NCBI RefSeq assembly: GCF_000876015.1
Contig: NZ_BBQM01000023.1
Span: 1-64,000, forward strand
Reading direction: 5' to 3'
Length of the DNA stretch: 64,000 bases
From: Cupriavidus basilensis
GTDB lineage: Bacteria > Pseudomonadota > Gammaproteobacteria > Burkholderiales > Burkholderiaceae
A program made the position numbers and the translations under genes. The notes below the pieces were generated by a model. The model saw only the letters and a program-made list of their open reading frames with translations. It did not search any database and was not told the origin of the DNA. Shown one piece after another: positions 33,146 through 40,356 of this stretch (position 1 is the first letter of the stretch; every line of letters starts with the position of its first letter).

Positions 33146-34309
33146 CTACTGGCACGCCTTCAGGTTGCAGCGGGCGCGCACCACTTCCTGCCCGTCCTTC
33201 ACCTCGGAGATGAAGTACGGCGCGTCGATCTGGTGGCTGGCGCCGTACACGTCCTGCCCGGTCCAGTTCAGCACGCCGAGGATGCCCCGGTAGTCCCGGA
33301 TCTGCTCCAGCGCCACGCGCACCTTGTCGGTGTCGGCGACGGTGCCGGCCTTCTGCATGGCCTGGAACAGCATGTGGGTGCCGTCGTAGAAGGCCGGGCT
33401 GAAGCCGTTCATGTTCTTCTTGTACTTGGCGGCGTAGCGCTCGCCGTAGGCCTTCACCGCGGTGTTGGCCGGGTCCACCGGCGCGTTGACCATCATTCCC
33501 TCGGCCGCCGCCTTGCCGGCGACCGCGACGATCTCCGGCGTGGACGGTCCGCCGCTGCGGATGATCAGGCCCTTGAAGCCGAGCTCGCGCGCCTGCCGCA
33601 CGATCAGGCCGGCGGTGGCCGGCGAGTTGCCGTCGAGCTCGATGGCGTCCACGCCGGCGCCGATGATGCGCGTGAGCAGCGGCACCATGTCCACGCGCTG
33701 GCGGTCGAAGAACTCCTTCGACGACAGCGTGGCGCCGGCCGCGCCGTAGGCCTTTTCCAGGTCGCGGGCGATCTGCTGGCCGGTCTCGTCGTTGGGAAAC
33801 AGCGCGCCGATCTTCTTCAGGTTGCGGCTTTTCACCAGCCACGTGATCTGCGGCAGCGAGGTTTCCTCGGTGGTCAGGTTGGGGCGGAAGGTGAACGGCT
33901 TGTCGGCGCCGATGGCCTTGGTGGTGAAGCCCAGCGTCATCACGATGACCTTGTTGCGCTCGGTGATCGGCGCCACCGCCAGCGCCGGCGCCGAGCCGAC
34001 CGGGCCGATGATGTATTTCACCTTGTCGTCCGACACCAGCCTGTTGGTGACGGTCACGGCGTCGCTGGACTGGTACTTGTCGTCGTAGGGAATCACCTGC
34101 ACCTTGTAGCGCTTGCCGGCCACGTCGAGGCCGCCCTTGGCGTTGACATCGTCCGCGGCCAGCTCCGCGCCGTACAGCAGCGCCTGGCCCCACGCCGCGC
34201 CGGCGCCGGACAAGGTCACCACGGCGCCGATCTTCAGCGTCTCCTGCGCGTGCAGCGCGCACGGCGCCAGCAACGCCGCCGACAGCAGCATCGTCATTCT
34301 TGCGTTCAT
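33146..34309 (-). CDS. ABC transporter substrate-binding protein (LivK-like)
   Basis: Periplasmic type I binding protein of the HAAT family, 387 residues. Signal peptide about 1-21 (ALLAPCALHA, then QE), followed by LKIGAVVTLSGAGAAWGQALLYGAELAADDVNAKGG, the standard Peripla_BP_6 beginning. The ligand-binding residues differ from those of leucine-binding proteins as far as one can judge by eye, so an aromatic acid or similar compound is possible. It is the first transporter gene of the unit. Confidence 0.9.
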   Translation of the reverse strand: MNARMTMLLSAALLAPCALHAQETLKIGAVVTLSGAGAAWGQALLYGAELAADDVNAKGGLDVAGKRYKVQVIPYDDKYQSSDAVTVTNRLVSDDKVKYIIGPVGSAPALAVAPITERNKVIVMTLGFTTKAIGADKPFTFRPNLTTEETSLPQITWLVKSRNLKKIGALFPNDETGQQIARDLEKAYGAAGATLSSKEFFDRQRVDMVPLLTRIIGAGVDAIELDGNSPATAGLIVRQARELGFKGLIIRSGGPSTPEIVAVAGKAAAEGMMVNAPVDPANTAVKAYGERYAAKYKKNMNGFSPAFYDGTHMLFQAMQKAGTVADTDKVRVALEQIRDYRGILGVLNWTGQDVYGASHQIDAPYFISEVKDGQEVVRARCNLKACQ

Positions 34310-34369
34310 TCTTGTCTCCGTCTTGTTTTTTTGAAACCGTCGCGCCGTGCCGGCGCGGGTCGGGACACA

Positions 34370-35227
34370 TCAGCCCGGCTGCGCCGCGATCTGCGCCAGC
34401 ACCGGCAGGATGTAGCGGCGGAACTGCTCCGGGTTCTCGCTCATGGGAAAGTGGCCGACCTCCTTCATCTCGACCACCCGCGCGCCGTCGATGCCGCGCG
34501 CGGTGCGGCGCGTATCGTCCGGCGAGCACGAGAAGTCGTATTCGCCGGTCAGCAGGTAGAGCGGCGTGGCGCGCGCGTCGATGTTGCCCAGCTTGCCGCG
34601 CAGGTCGGCATCGACGCGATAGAAATAGAGGTCGCCGCGAAACACGCCGGGGCCGCTCTGCATGTACTGCCACAGCGTCTCGTGGCGATAGCGCGCCGGG
34701 CTCTGCGGCGCCACCAGCCCCGACACCAGCGCCGCGCACACCTCGCCGCCGTGCACGTCGCCGCGATGCAGCCAGGCGGTGTCGTACCAGGGCTGCTGGA
34801 AATCGGCCGCCTCCAGCCCGATCAGCGCGCGGAATTCCGCGCCGTGCGCATGCGCCAGCTGCAGCACGATGCGCCCGCCGATCGAGCAGCCCATCACCAC
34901 GGGTTGTTCCAGCCCGAGCGCCGCGCAGAACGCGCGGATGGTTTCCACGTAGCGCTCCGTGGTCAGCTGGTATTCGCCGTCCTGCGCGCCCTCGGGCGGA
35001 TAGGACTTGCCGTGCCACGGCATGTCGAAGGCGATCACACGGTACTGGCTGGTCACGGCCTCGTCGCACAGCAGGTGGCGGAACTGGCGCGAATCCGCGC
35101 CCGCCGTGTGCAGGCACACCAGCGGAATGCCGCTGCCGCATTCCTCGAAGTAGACGCGGCAGTCCTGGCCGCCGATCTCCACGTGCAGGTAGCGGCCGAC
35201 CATCGGCTCGATGAAGGCGGCGCTCAT
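34370..35227 (-). CDS. Alpha/beta hydrolase
   Basis: Serine hydrolase of 285 residues. The nucleophile is Ser115 in GCSIGGR, the acid is Asp in TGEYDFSCSP (about 226), and the base His in VGHFPM (about 262); HTAGADSRQF near 39 is the oxyanion-hole region (usual HG replaced by HT-A). It resembles C-C bond hydrolases and carboxylesterases of catabolic clusters. The start overlaps the SCP2-like gene stop by ATGA, so the two proteins are made together and may cooperate. Confidence 0.85.
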   Translation of the reverse strand: MSAAFIEPMVGRYLHVEIGGQDCRVYFEECGSGIPLVCLHTAGADSRQFRHLLCDEAVTSQYRVIAFDMPWHGKSYPPEGAQDGEYQLTTERYVETIRAFCAALGLEQPVVMGCSIGGRIVLQLAHAHGAEFRALIGLEAADFQQPWYDTAWLHRGDVHGGEVCAALVSGLVAPQSPARYRHETLWQYMQSGPGVFRGDLYFYRVDADLRGKLGNIDARATPLYLLTGEYDFSCSPDDTRRTARGIDGARVVEMKEVGHFPMSENPEQFRRYILPVLAQIAAQPG

Positions 35228-35661
35228 GGCAACGCTCCCCGGCGCGGCAGCGCGAGCAGGTCCTTGACGTATTGCAGGTGCGCCAGCAGCGGCTGCATGC
35301 TGCCCTCGAACTGCATGCTGCCGCGCTTGGTCAGCGCGAACAGGTCGTGCCAGCCCGCCTCGGGCACCGGCTCCCACAGCTTGCGCCACGCCTGCGCGGT
35401 GCCCCGGACCGAAAAGCGGGTCGAGCACAGCAGCGGAATGCTGCGGGTGCACTCGACCACCGCGCCGCGCTCGATGCGCAGCAGCACGGGCGCCGCTCCG
35501 ATATGCACGAGGACGTCCGCCGTGAGCGTCCTGCCGCGCCGCACCAACTCCGCATGCGCGGCGGCGCCGCGCATGGCCTGCTCGAAGCGCAGGCACAATG
35601 CGGCTTCGCCGGCCGCCTCGTTCGTATCGCTTGTCTCTGCTGTCTCCACTGTCTCCGGCAC
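35224..35661 (-). CDS. Small SCP2-like (sterol carrier fold) protein
   Basis: Protein of 145 residues, first gene of the leftward unit. The GTG start at 35661 is supported by AAGGAG 5 bp upstream. The C-terminal half (LFALTKRGSMQFEGSMQPLLAHLQYVKDLLAL) matches the end of the SCP2 lipid-binding fold, in which a small amount of similarity G-x-x-x-x-x-G precedes an amphipathic helix; the N-terminal half has the matching helix-strand order. SCP2 domains bind acyl or steroid-like ligands. The first residues (PETVETAETSDT) come from a 9-bp repeat. The assignment is by pattern, not by strong motif. Confidence 0.6.
   Translation of the reverse strand: MPETVETAETSDTNEAAGEAALCLRFEQAMRGAAAHAELVRRGRTLTADVLVHIGAAPVLLRIERGAVVECTRSIPLLCSTRFSVRGTAQAWRKLWEPVPEAGWHDLFALTKRGSMQFEGSMQPLLAHLQYVKDLLALPRRGALP
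35629..35655. repeat. 9-bp tandem repeat at the start of the SCP2-like gene
   Basis: On the minus strand GAGACAGTG, GAGACAGCA and GAGACAAGC follow one codon after the GTG start and encode ETVETAETS. Confidence 0.75.
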
Positions 35662-35753
35662 CTCGGCTCCTTGGAAGAGTTGTGTCCGATACCCGCGTGG
35701 CCGCGATCGCCGCCGCCGCTCACCGCAGGTATCGACCCATCATGGAGCAGAAG

Positions 35754-35772
35754 ATTGATAGGAACAAATTGG
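35754..35772. promoter_or_regulatory. Predicted LysR operator, copy 2, in divergent promoter
   Basis: ATTGATAGGAACAAATTGG, 16 of 19 identical with 28844-28862. It is centred 33 bp before the LysR start and about 100 bp before the divergent SCP2-like gene, the standard place for a LysR autoregulatory site. It contains T-N11-A arrangements. Confidence 0.58.
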
Positions 35773-35795
35773 AATTTCCTTGCTACTATTAGCCG

Positions 35796-36737
35796 ATGGC
35801 AATCAATATAAAATACCGCCCGATCAAGGCATTTCTGCTGGCGGTGGAGACAGGCTCGTTCACGCACGCGGCCGACCGGCTCGGCGTGACGCAACCATCG
35901 TTCACGGCGCTGATCCGCGATCTCGAAGACGTGCTGGAGGTCCGGCTGTTCGAGCGCACCACGCGCAAGATCGAGCTGACCACGGCGGGCCGCGAATTCC
36001 TCGCGCGCGTGCGCCGTCCGCTGACCGATCTCGAAGAGGCTTACCGCAGCGTGTCGGAACTGGCCGCGGTCAAGCGCGGCTCCATCGTGCTCGGCGCGCT
36101 GCCGTCCACCTCGCTGACGCTGATCCCGCCGGCGCTCGCCGCGCTCAGCGCGGCGCGGCCCTCGCTCGGCGTGCGCGTGCTCGAAGCGCACAACGACGAG
36201 CTGCTCGAGATGCTGCGCACCAACCAGATCGAGTTCGCGCTGGCCACCATGCTGGAGCCGACCAGCGACCTGACCTTCCAGCCGCTGCTGGCCGACAGCT
36301 TCTACGCCGTCTTCCCCGCGCAGCACGCGCTGTCGCGGCGCCCCGCGGTGTACTGGCGCGATCTGGAACAATACGACCTCATCCTGCTTTCGCAGGGATC
36401 GAGCGTGCGCCAGCAGTTCGACCGCGCCGTGTCCGCGTCGGCCGCCGCCTCGACCACGCACTCGCGCTACGACGTCACCCACATGACCACCGCCACCGGC
36501 CTGGTGCGGCGCGGCGTGGGCATTACCGTGCTGCCGCGGCTGGCGCTGCCCGAACTCAACATGGACGGCCTGCAGAGCAAGCCGCTGCAGGAAGCCTCGG
36601 CCCGCCGCACCATCGGCCTGCTGCACCGGCGCGACCGCTCGCTGTCGCCGGCGGCGGAAGCCTTCGCCAGCCAGTTGCGCGCGGTCATCGCCGACGTGGA
36701 GAAGACGCTGCCGCCGCTGGAAGCGGTCTCGCGCTGA
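35796..36737 (+). CDS. LysR-family transcriptional regulator
   Basis: Regulator of 313 residues. Winged helix at about 4-63 (FLLAVETGSFTHAADRLGVTQPSFTALIRDLED), effector domain about 92-300. It is divergent from the SCP2/hydrolase/Liv operon and most likely activates it in response to a pathway intermediate. The same 19-bp site in front of the aldehyde dehydrogenase gene suggests that this protein controls both ends of the cluster. Confidence 0.88.
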   Translation: MAINIKYRPIKAFLLAVETGSFTHAADRLGVTQPSFTALIRDLEDVLEVRLFERTTRKIELTTAGREFLARVRRPLTDLEEAYRSVSELAAVKRGSIVLGALPSTSLTLIPPALAALSAARPSLGVRVLEAHNDELLEMLRTNQIEFALATMLEPTSDLTFQPLLADSFYAVFPAQHALSRRPAVYWRDLEQYDLILLSQGSSVRQQFDRAVSASAAASTTHSRYDVTHMTTATGLVRRGVGITVLPRLALPELNMDGLQSKPLQEASARRTIGLLHRRDRSLSPAAEAFASQLRAVIADVEKTLPPLEAVSR

Positions 36738-36830
36738 GAAGCACCGCCAGACACCATCGCCGGCAGTACCCCCGGCCACCGCGATCGGCGATAATTTGCT
36801 TCCCTCCGGCCTTCCCCACGCCCTCGCTTC

Positions 36831-37655
36831 ATGACCGATTCCACCACGCATGAAACCGCGCCCGTCGCCAAGGTGGCGGGCACGGCCGCGTTCTCCAAGT
36901 TCATGCACGTGCTGCAACTGGTGGCCGACGCGGAGGGGCCGGCCAGCATGGCCGCGCTGGTGAAGCAAAGCGGCTATCCCAAGCCCACGGTCTACCGCAT
37001 CGTGGCGGCGCTGGTGGCCGAAGGCATGCTGCGCGAGGACGGGCGCGATGGCGCGCTGGTGCTCGGCCCGCGGCTGATGCAGCTGGCCAGCCGCAGTTGG
37101 TCGCGCTCGGACCTGCGCCTGGCCGCGGTGGAAGCGCTGAAGACGCTGCGCGACGTGACCGGCGAGACGGTGCACCTCGCCGTGCCCAACGGCAACACCA
37201 TGATCTACATCGAGAAGCTGGAAAGCCTGGCGGCGGTGCGCATGGCCTCGCGCATCGGCGCGGCGGTGGCGCTGCATTCGACCGCGGTCGGCAAGGCCTA
37301 CCTGTCGATGCTGGCGCCCGGGGAGCGGGACGCGATCCTGGCGCAGTTGCCGATGCCGCGCTACCAGCCCAACACCATGACGCAAGCCGATGCGCTGCGC
37401 CGGCAACTGGACACCTTCCGCGCGCAGGGCTGGTCGGTGGACGACGAGGAAAACGAGGCCGGCATCTATTGCTTCGGCGCGCCGGTCCTCGACACGCGCG
37501 GCCAGCCGGTGGCGGCGGTCAGCGTCAGCACGCTGCGCTTCATGCAGAAGGACGATCCGCTCGCCGCCTACGTCGAGCCGCTGCTGGCGGCCTGCCGCGA
37601 GATCGGCAGGCGCATCGCGGAGAGTCCGGCGCTGTCGTCGTCGCGCGATCTGTAG
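36831..37655 (+). CDS. IclR-family transcriptional regulator
   Basis: Regulator of 274 residues. The N-terminal helix-turn-helix spans about 20-85 (FMHVLQLVADAEGPASMAALVKQSGYPKPTVYRIVAAL), and the GAF-like effector domain about 95-265 contains AVALHSTAVGKAYLSML and the terminal SVSTLRFM typical of IclR proteins. It converges with the SDR gene (11 bp apart). The SDR, Bug receptor and cupin genes downstream on the other strand are its likely targets; a perfect inverted repeat before the cupin gene could be its operator. Confidence 0.88.
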   Translation: MTDSTTHETAPVAKVAGTAAFSKFMHVLQLVADAEGPASMAALVKQSGYPKPTVYRIVAALVAEGMLREDGRDGALVLGPRLMQLASRSWSRSDLRLAAVEALKTLRDVTGETVHLAVPNGNTMIYIEKLESLAAVRMASRIGAAVALHSTAVGKAYLSMLAPGERDAILAQLPMPRYQPNTMTQADALRRQLDTFRAQGWSVDDEENEAGIYCFGAPVLDTRGQPVAAVSVSTLRFMQKDDPLAAYVEPLLAACREIGRRIAESPALSSSRDL

Positions 37656-37666
37656 TGCGTCGCGCC

Positions 37667-38386
37667 TTATGCCACGAGGTAGCCGCCGTCGACCGGCAGG
37701 ATCACGCCAGTGACGAAGCGCGCGGCCGGCGCGCACAGGAAGGCCACCGCGTCCGCCACGTCGTCGGGCTCGCCCCAGCGCGCCAGCGGCGTGCGCTGCA
37801 GGATCGGGCCCGCGCGCGCCGGGTCGTCCTGCAAGGCCTGCGTCAGCGGCGTGGCGATCCAGCCCGGCGCCACCGCGTTGACGCGGATGCCGTCGGCCGC
37901 GTAGGCCAGCGCCAGCGACTTGGTCAGCTGCGCCACCCCGCCCTTGCTGGCGGCGTAGCCCGGCACCAGCGCGCCGCCGAAGAAGCTCAACATCGACGCC
38001 GTGTTGACGATCACCCCGCGCCGCGCCGCCAGCCGCGAGCGCGCGGCGCCGCATACGCGCATGGTGCCGGTCAGGTTGACGTCGAGCACCTGCGCGAACA
38101 CGTCCACGTCGTGCTCGTCGCCGCGGCGGATGATGCCGGCGCAGTTCACCACGATGTCGAGCGCGTCGAAGCCGGACACCAGCGCGTCCACGGCCTGCGT
38201 GTCGGTCACGTCCACCAGCCTGACCGCGACGCCGGCGTCGAGCGAGCCGTCGCCGGCGTCGATGCCGGTGGCGGTGACGTGGGCGCCGAGCCGCGCGAGG
38301 CGGTTGGCCACCGCGGCGCCGATGCCCTGGGTGGCGCCCGAGACAAGCGCGCGCTTGCCGCGAAAGAGGTCGGTCTGGAAAGTCAT
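37667..38386 (-). CDS. Classical short-chain dehydrogenase/reductase
   Basis: NAD(P)-dependent oxidoreductase of 239 residues. Cofactor motif SGATQGIG near 16-23, NCAGI near 85-89, catalytic Ser in NTASMLSF (about 131), Tyr-x-x-x-Lys in YAASKGG near 146-152, and the VNAVAPGWIATPL segment. It is most like 3-oxoacyl-ACP reductase or sugar-acid dehydrogenases of this class. It is the last gene after cupin and Bug receptor; probably oxidises a hydroxyl group of the compound handled by the cluster. Confidence 0.87.
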   Translation of the reverse strand: MTFQTDLFRGKRALVSGATQGIGAAVANRLARLGAHVTATGIDAGDGSLDAGVAVRLVDVTDTQAVDALVSGFDALDIVVNCAGIIRRGDEHDVDVFAQVLDVNLTGTMRVCGAARSRLAARRGVIVNTASMLSFFGGALVPGYAASKGGVAQLTKSLALAYAADGIRVNAVAPGWIATPLTQALQDDPARAGPILQRTPLARWGEPDDVADAVAFLCAPAARFVTGVILPVDGGYLVA

Positions 38387-38417
38387 GGTGGCGGGAAAAT
38401 CCTGCGAAGCGGAAATG

Positions 38418-38447
38418 GGGAAGAACAGGGAAGAACGGGGAAGGATG
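38418..38447. repeat. 10-bp tandem repeat in the SDR leader
   Basis: GGGAAGAACA, GGGAAGAACG and GGGAAGGATG follow one another in the 98-bp gap between the Bug receptor and SDR genes. Read on the minus strand it is a pyrimidine-rich stretch of the SDR leader mRNA. Confidence 0.6.
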
Positions 38448-38484
38448 AAGACCGCGCGCCCGGCCAGCGCGCGCGGCCGCGCCG

Positions 38485-39486
38485 TCAGTGGCCGAGGCCG
38501 ACCTTGGCGATCAGCGACTTGAAGTAGGCGTTGTCCTTCGCCATCGCGTTGCGGAACTCGTCCTGGTCCGCATAGGCGAAGCCCAGGTTCTGCTTGTCCA
38601 TCGTCTCGCGCAGCGCGGGCTCCGCCGCGGTCCTGGCGGCCGCCGTGCGCAGCACCGCCACCACCTCGGGCGGCGTGCCGCGCGGCACGCCGATGCCGCG
38701 CCAGGTGCCGATCGACAGGTCGATGTTGCGCTCCTTGAGCGTCGGCACCGACTCGAAGCCCTTGACGCGCTGGTCCGCCATCACCGCCAATGTCTTGAGC
38801 TTGCCGGCCGCCACGTAGACCGACACCTCGGCCGGGCTGACCGTGACCGCGTCGATATGCCCGCCCAGCAGCGCCAGCACGGCCGGGTTGCCGCCCTGGA
38901 ACGGGATGTGGTTGAACCTGGTGCCGGTCTTGTCCTCCAGCGCGGCGGCGGCCAGGTGCCAGATCGAGCCGTTGCCGGCATTGCCCACGCACATGGCGCC
39001 CGGATCCTTGCGCGCGGCCTCCAGGAACGCCTCCACCGTGGTGTACGGCGAATCGCTGCGCACCGTGATGGCCGACGGATCGGCGTTGAGCCGCGCGATC
39101 GGCACGAAGTTCTCGTAGGTCAGCTTGGTCAGGCCCAGGTGCGGCACGATGGTCAGGTCCGCCGTGAGCAGCGAGAGCTTGTAGCCGTCCGGGTGCGCGT
39201 TGGCCACGTCGGCCCAGCCGATCGCGCCGCTGGCGCCCGGCTTGTTGACCACCACGATGCTCTGCGGCAGGTGCTTGCGCGACGACTCCGCGAACGCGCG
39301 CGCCAGCGCGTCGGTGCCGCCGCCGGCCTGGAACGGCACCACCAGTTCCATGCCATGCGTGGGGAACGGGGTTGCCTGCGCGGTGGCCTGCGCCATCGCC
39401 GGCGCGCTGGCGACGGCGAGCAACGCGCCCGCCACGGCCAGCATGGCGCGCACGCGCATCGGGGCAAAACGGGGCTGCCTTGTCAT
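38485..39486 (-). CDS. Bug/TctC-family periplasmic solute receptor
   Basis: Third TTT-type receptor of the window, 333 residues. Signal peptide about 1-32 (AVAGALLAVASAPAMA), then FPTHGMELVVPFQAGGGTDALARAFAES near 41-68 and VVNKPGASGAIGWADVANAHPDGYKL. An internal Met at residue 10 (39459) would also give a signal peptide. Gene order cupin, receptor, SDR suggests uptake of the compound that the cupin and SDR convert, perhaps a hydroxylated aryl ketone or acid. No membrane subunits nearby. Confidence 0.9.
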   Translation of the reverse strand: MTRQPRFAPMRVRAMLAVAGALLAVASAPAMAQATAQATPFPTHGMELVVPFQAGGGTDALARAFAESSRKHLPQSIVVVNKPGASGAIGWADVANAHPDGYKLSLLTADLTIVPHLGLTKLTYENFVPIARLNADPSAITVRSDSPYTTVEAFLEAARKDPGAMCVGNAGNGSIWHLAAAALEDKTGTRFNHIPFQGGNPAVLALLGGHIDAVTVSPAEVSVYVAAGKLKTLAVMADQRVKGFESVPTLKERNIDLSIGTWRGIGVPRGTPPEVVAVLRTAAARTAAEPALRETMDKQNLGFAYADQDEFRNAMAKDNAYFKSLIAKVGLGH

Positions 39487-39628
39487 GTTGTCTCCTCTTG
39501 TGGTCTTGTCTTGTCGCGTCTTGCTGTTGGCTGCCGCGACTGCGCATCTGGCGCGGCTTCTCCGGCCGGCTCGCTGGCCAGCTCATACTTTCCGGCGCCA
39601 TGCGCCGCGCGGCACTCAGTGGATGAAC

Positions 39629-40156
39629 TCAGCGGATGAACTGGTCCACGTACTCCGCGCCCAGGCCTACCGCCGCGAAATGCGCCTTGCACATCTCGAT
39701 CTTGGTGAACACGTCCTCGTAGCCCATGCCCTTGCCCCACGGATCGGTGTAGTACATGACGCCGTTGACCTGGAAGTAGGTGATCATCTCCTCCACGTCG
39801 GGCGGCACGTACAGCGTATGGGTCTCGCCCGGCGGCTCGAAGACGTAGCTGCCCTCGGTGGCCTCCCAGTCATGCTCGAGATACCGCCAGCGACCCTTGA
39901 GCACGAAGCCGTGCACGGCCTGCGGATGACGGTGCCGGCTCAGCACGCCGGACTTGCGCACGCGCAGCAGGTTCATCCAGTAGCCCTGGCTGGCGTTCAG
40001 GCACAGCGGCCGGAACCACACGTTCTCCGCCTGCGGCACCCACAGCCGCTCGTCCGTGGGAATGGCGTGCGGCACCACGATCTCGGGCAGCGCGTGCGGC
40101 GGATTGGGATACTGGTAGGGCGTGAGGGGTTCGGTGTCGGAGGTATCTAGTGGCAT
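39629..40156 (-). CDS. Cupin, 2,4'-dihydroxyacetophenone dioxygenase-like
   Basis: Single-domain cupin of 175 residues that closely resembles 2,4'-dihydroxyacetophenone dioxygenase (DAD) of Alcaligenes, an iron enzyme cleaving a side-chain C-C bond. Cupin motif 1 is RHRHPQAVHGFVLKGRWRY with His75, His77 and His82 as likely ligands; motif 2 is PGETHTLYVPPD with another His near 113. DVEEMITYFQVNGVMYYTD is typical of the DAD group. Proteins of this group are often annotated only as cupins, so the reaction is inferred. A perfect 15-bp inverted repeat lies 10 bp upstream of the start codon. Confidence 0.82.
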   Translation of the reverse strand: MPLDTSDTEPLTPYQYPNPPHALPEIVVPHAIPTDERLWVPQAENVWFRPLCLNASQGYWMNLLRVRKSGVLSRHRHPQAVHGFVLKGRWRYLEHDWEATEGSYVFEPPGETHTLYVPPDVEEMITYFQVNGVMYYTDPWGKGMGYEDVFTKIEMCKAHFAAVGLGAEYVDQFIR

Positions 40157-40165
40157 CGGGGGTCC

Positions 40166-40208
40166 ATGAGTCCATATTATGGAATTGAAACTTATAATAT
40201 GGACTCAT
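40166..40208. promoter_or_regulatory. Perfect 15-bp inverted repeat upstream of the cupin gene
   Basis: ATGAGTCCATATTAT (40166-40180) and its exact complement ATAATATGGACTCAT (40194-40208) flank 13 bp. The element starts 10 bp before the cupin ATG and contains TATAAT-like words on both strands, so a bound protein would block or position RNA polymerase. Candidates are the nearby IclR protein or another dimeric regulator. An RNA hairpin is the alternative. Confidence 0.65.
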
Positions 40209-40356
40209 TGTAGGAAGACTCGCGGCGCGACGAACCCCGGGGTTTCCCTGAAGCGGTGGCGCGGACCGCCCTAGCCCCCGCGGACGGTCCCTGCGCCGCG
40301 ACGGTATGCGAGACGCTCCGGGCGCCGTCCCGCGCCCGCCGATGCGAATGGCAAGG

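Noticed and set aside
29775..34309. Leucine/isoleucine/valine as substrate of the Liv-type importer
   Set aside because: Family name only; neighbouring genes are catabolic and contain nothing for branched-chain amino acid breakdown.
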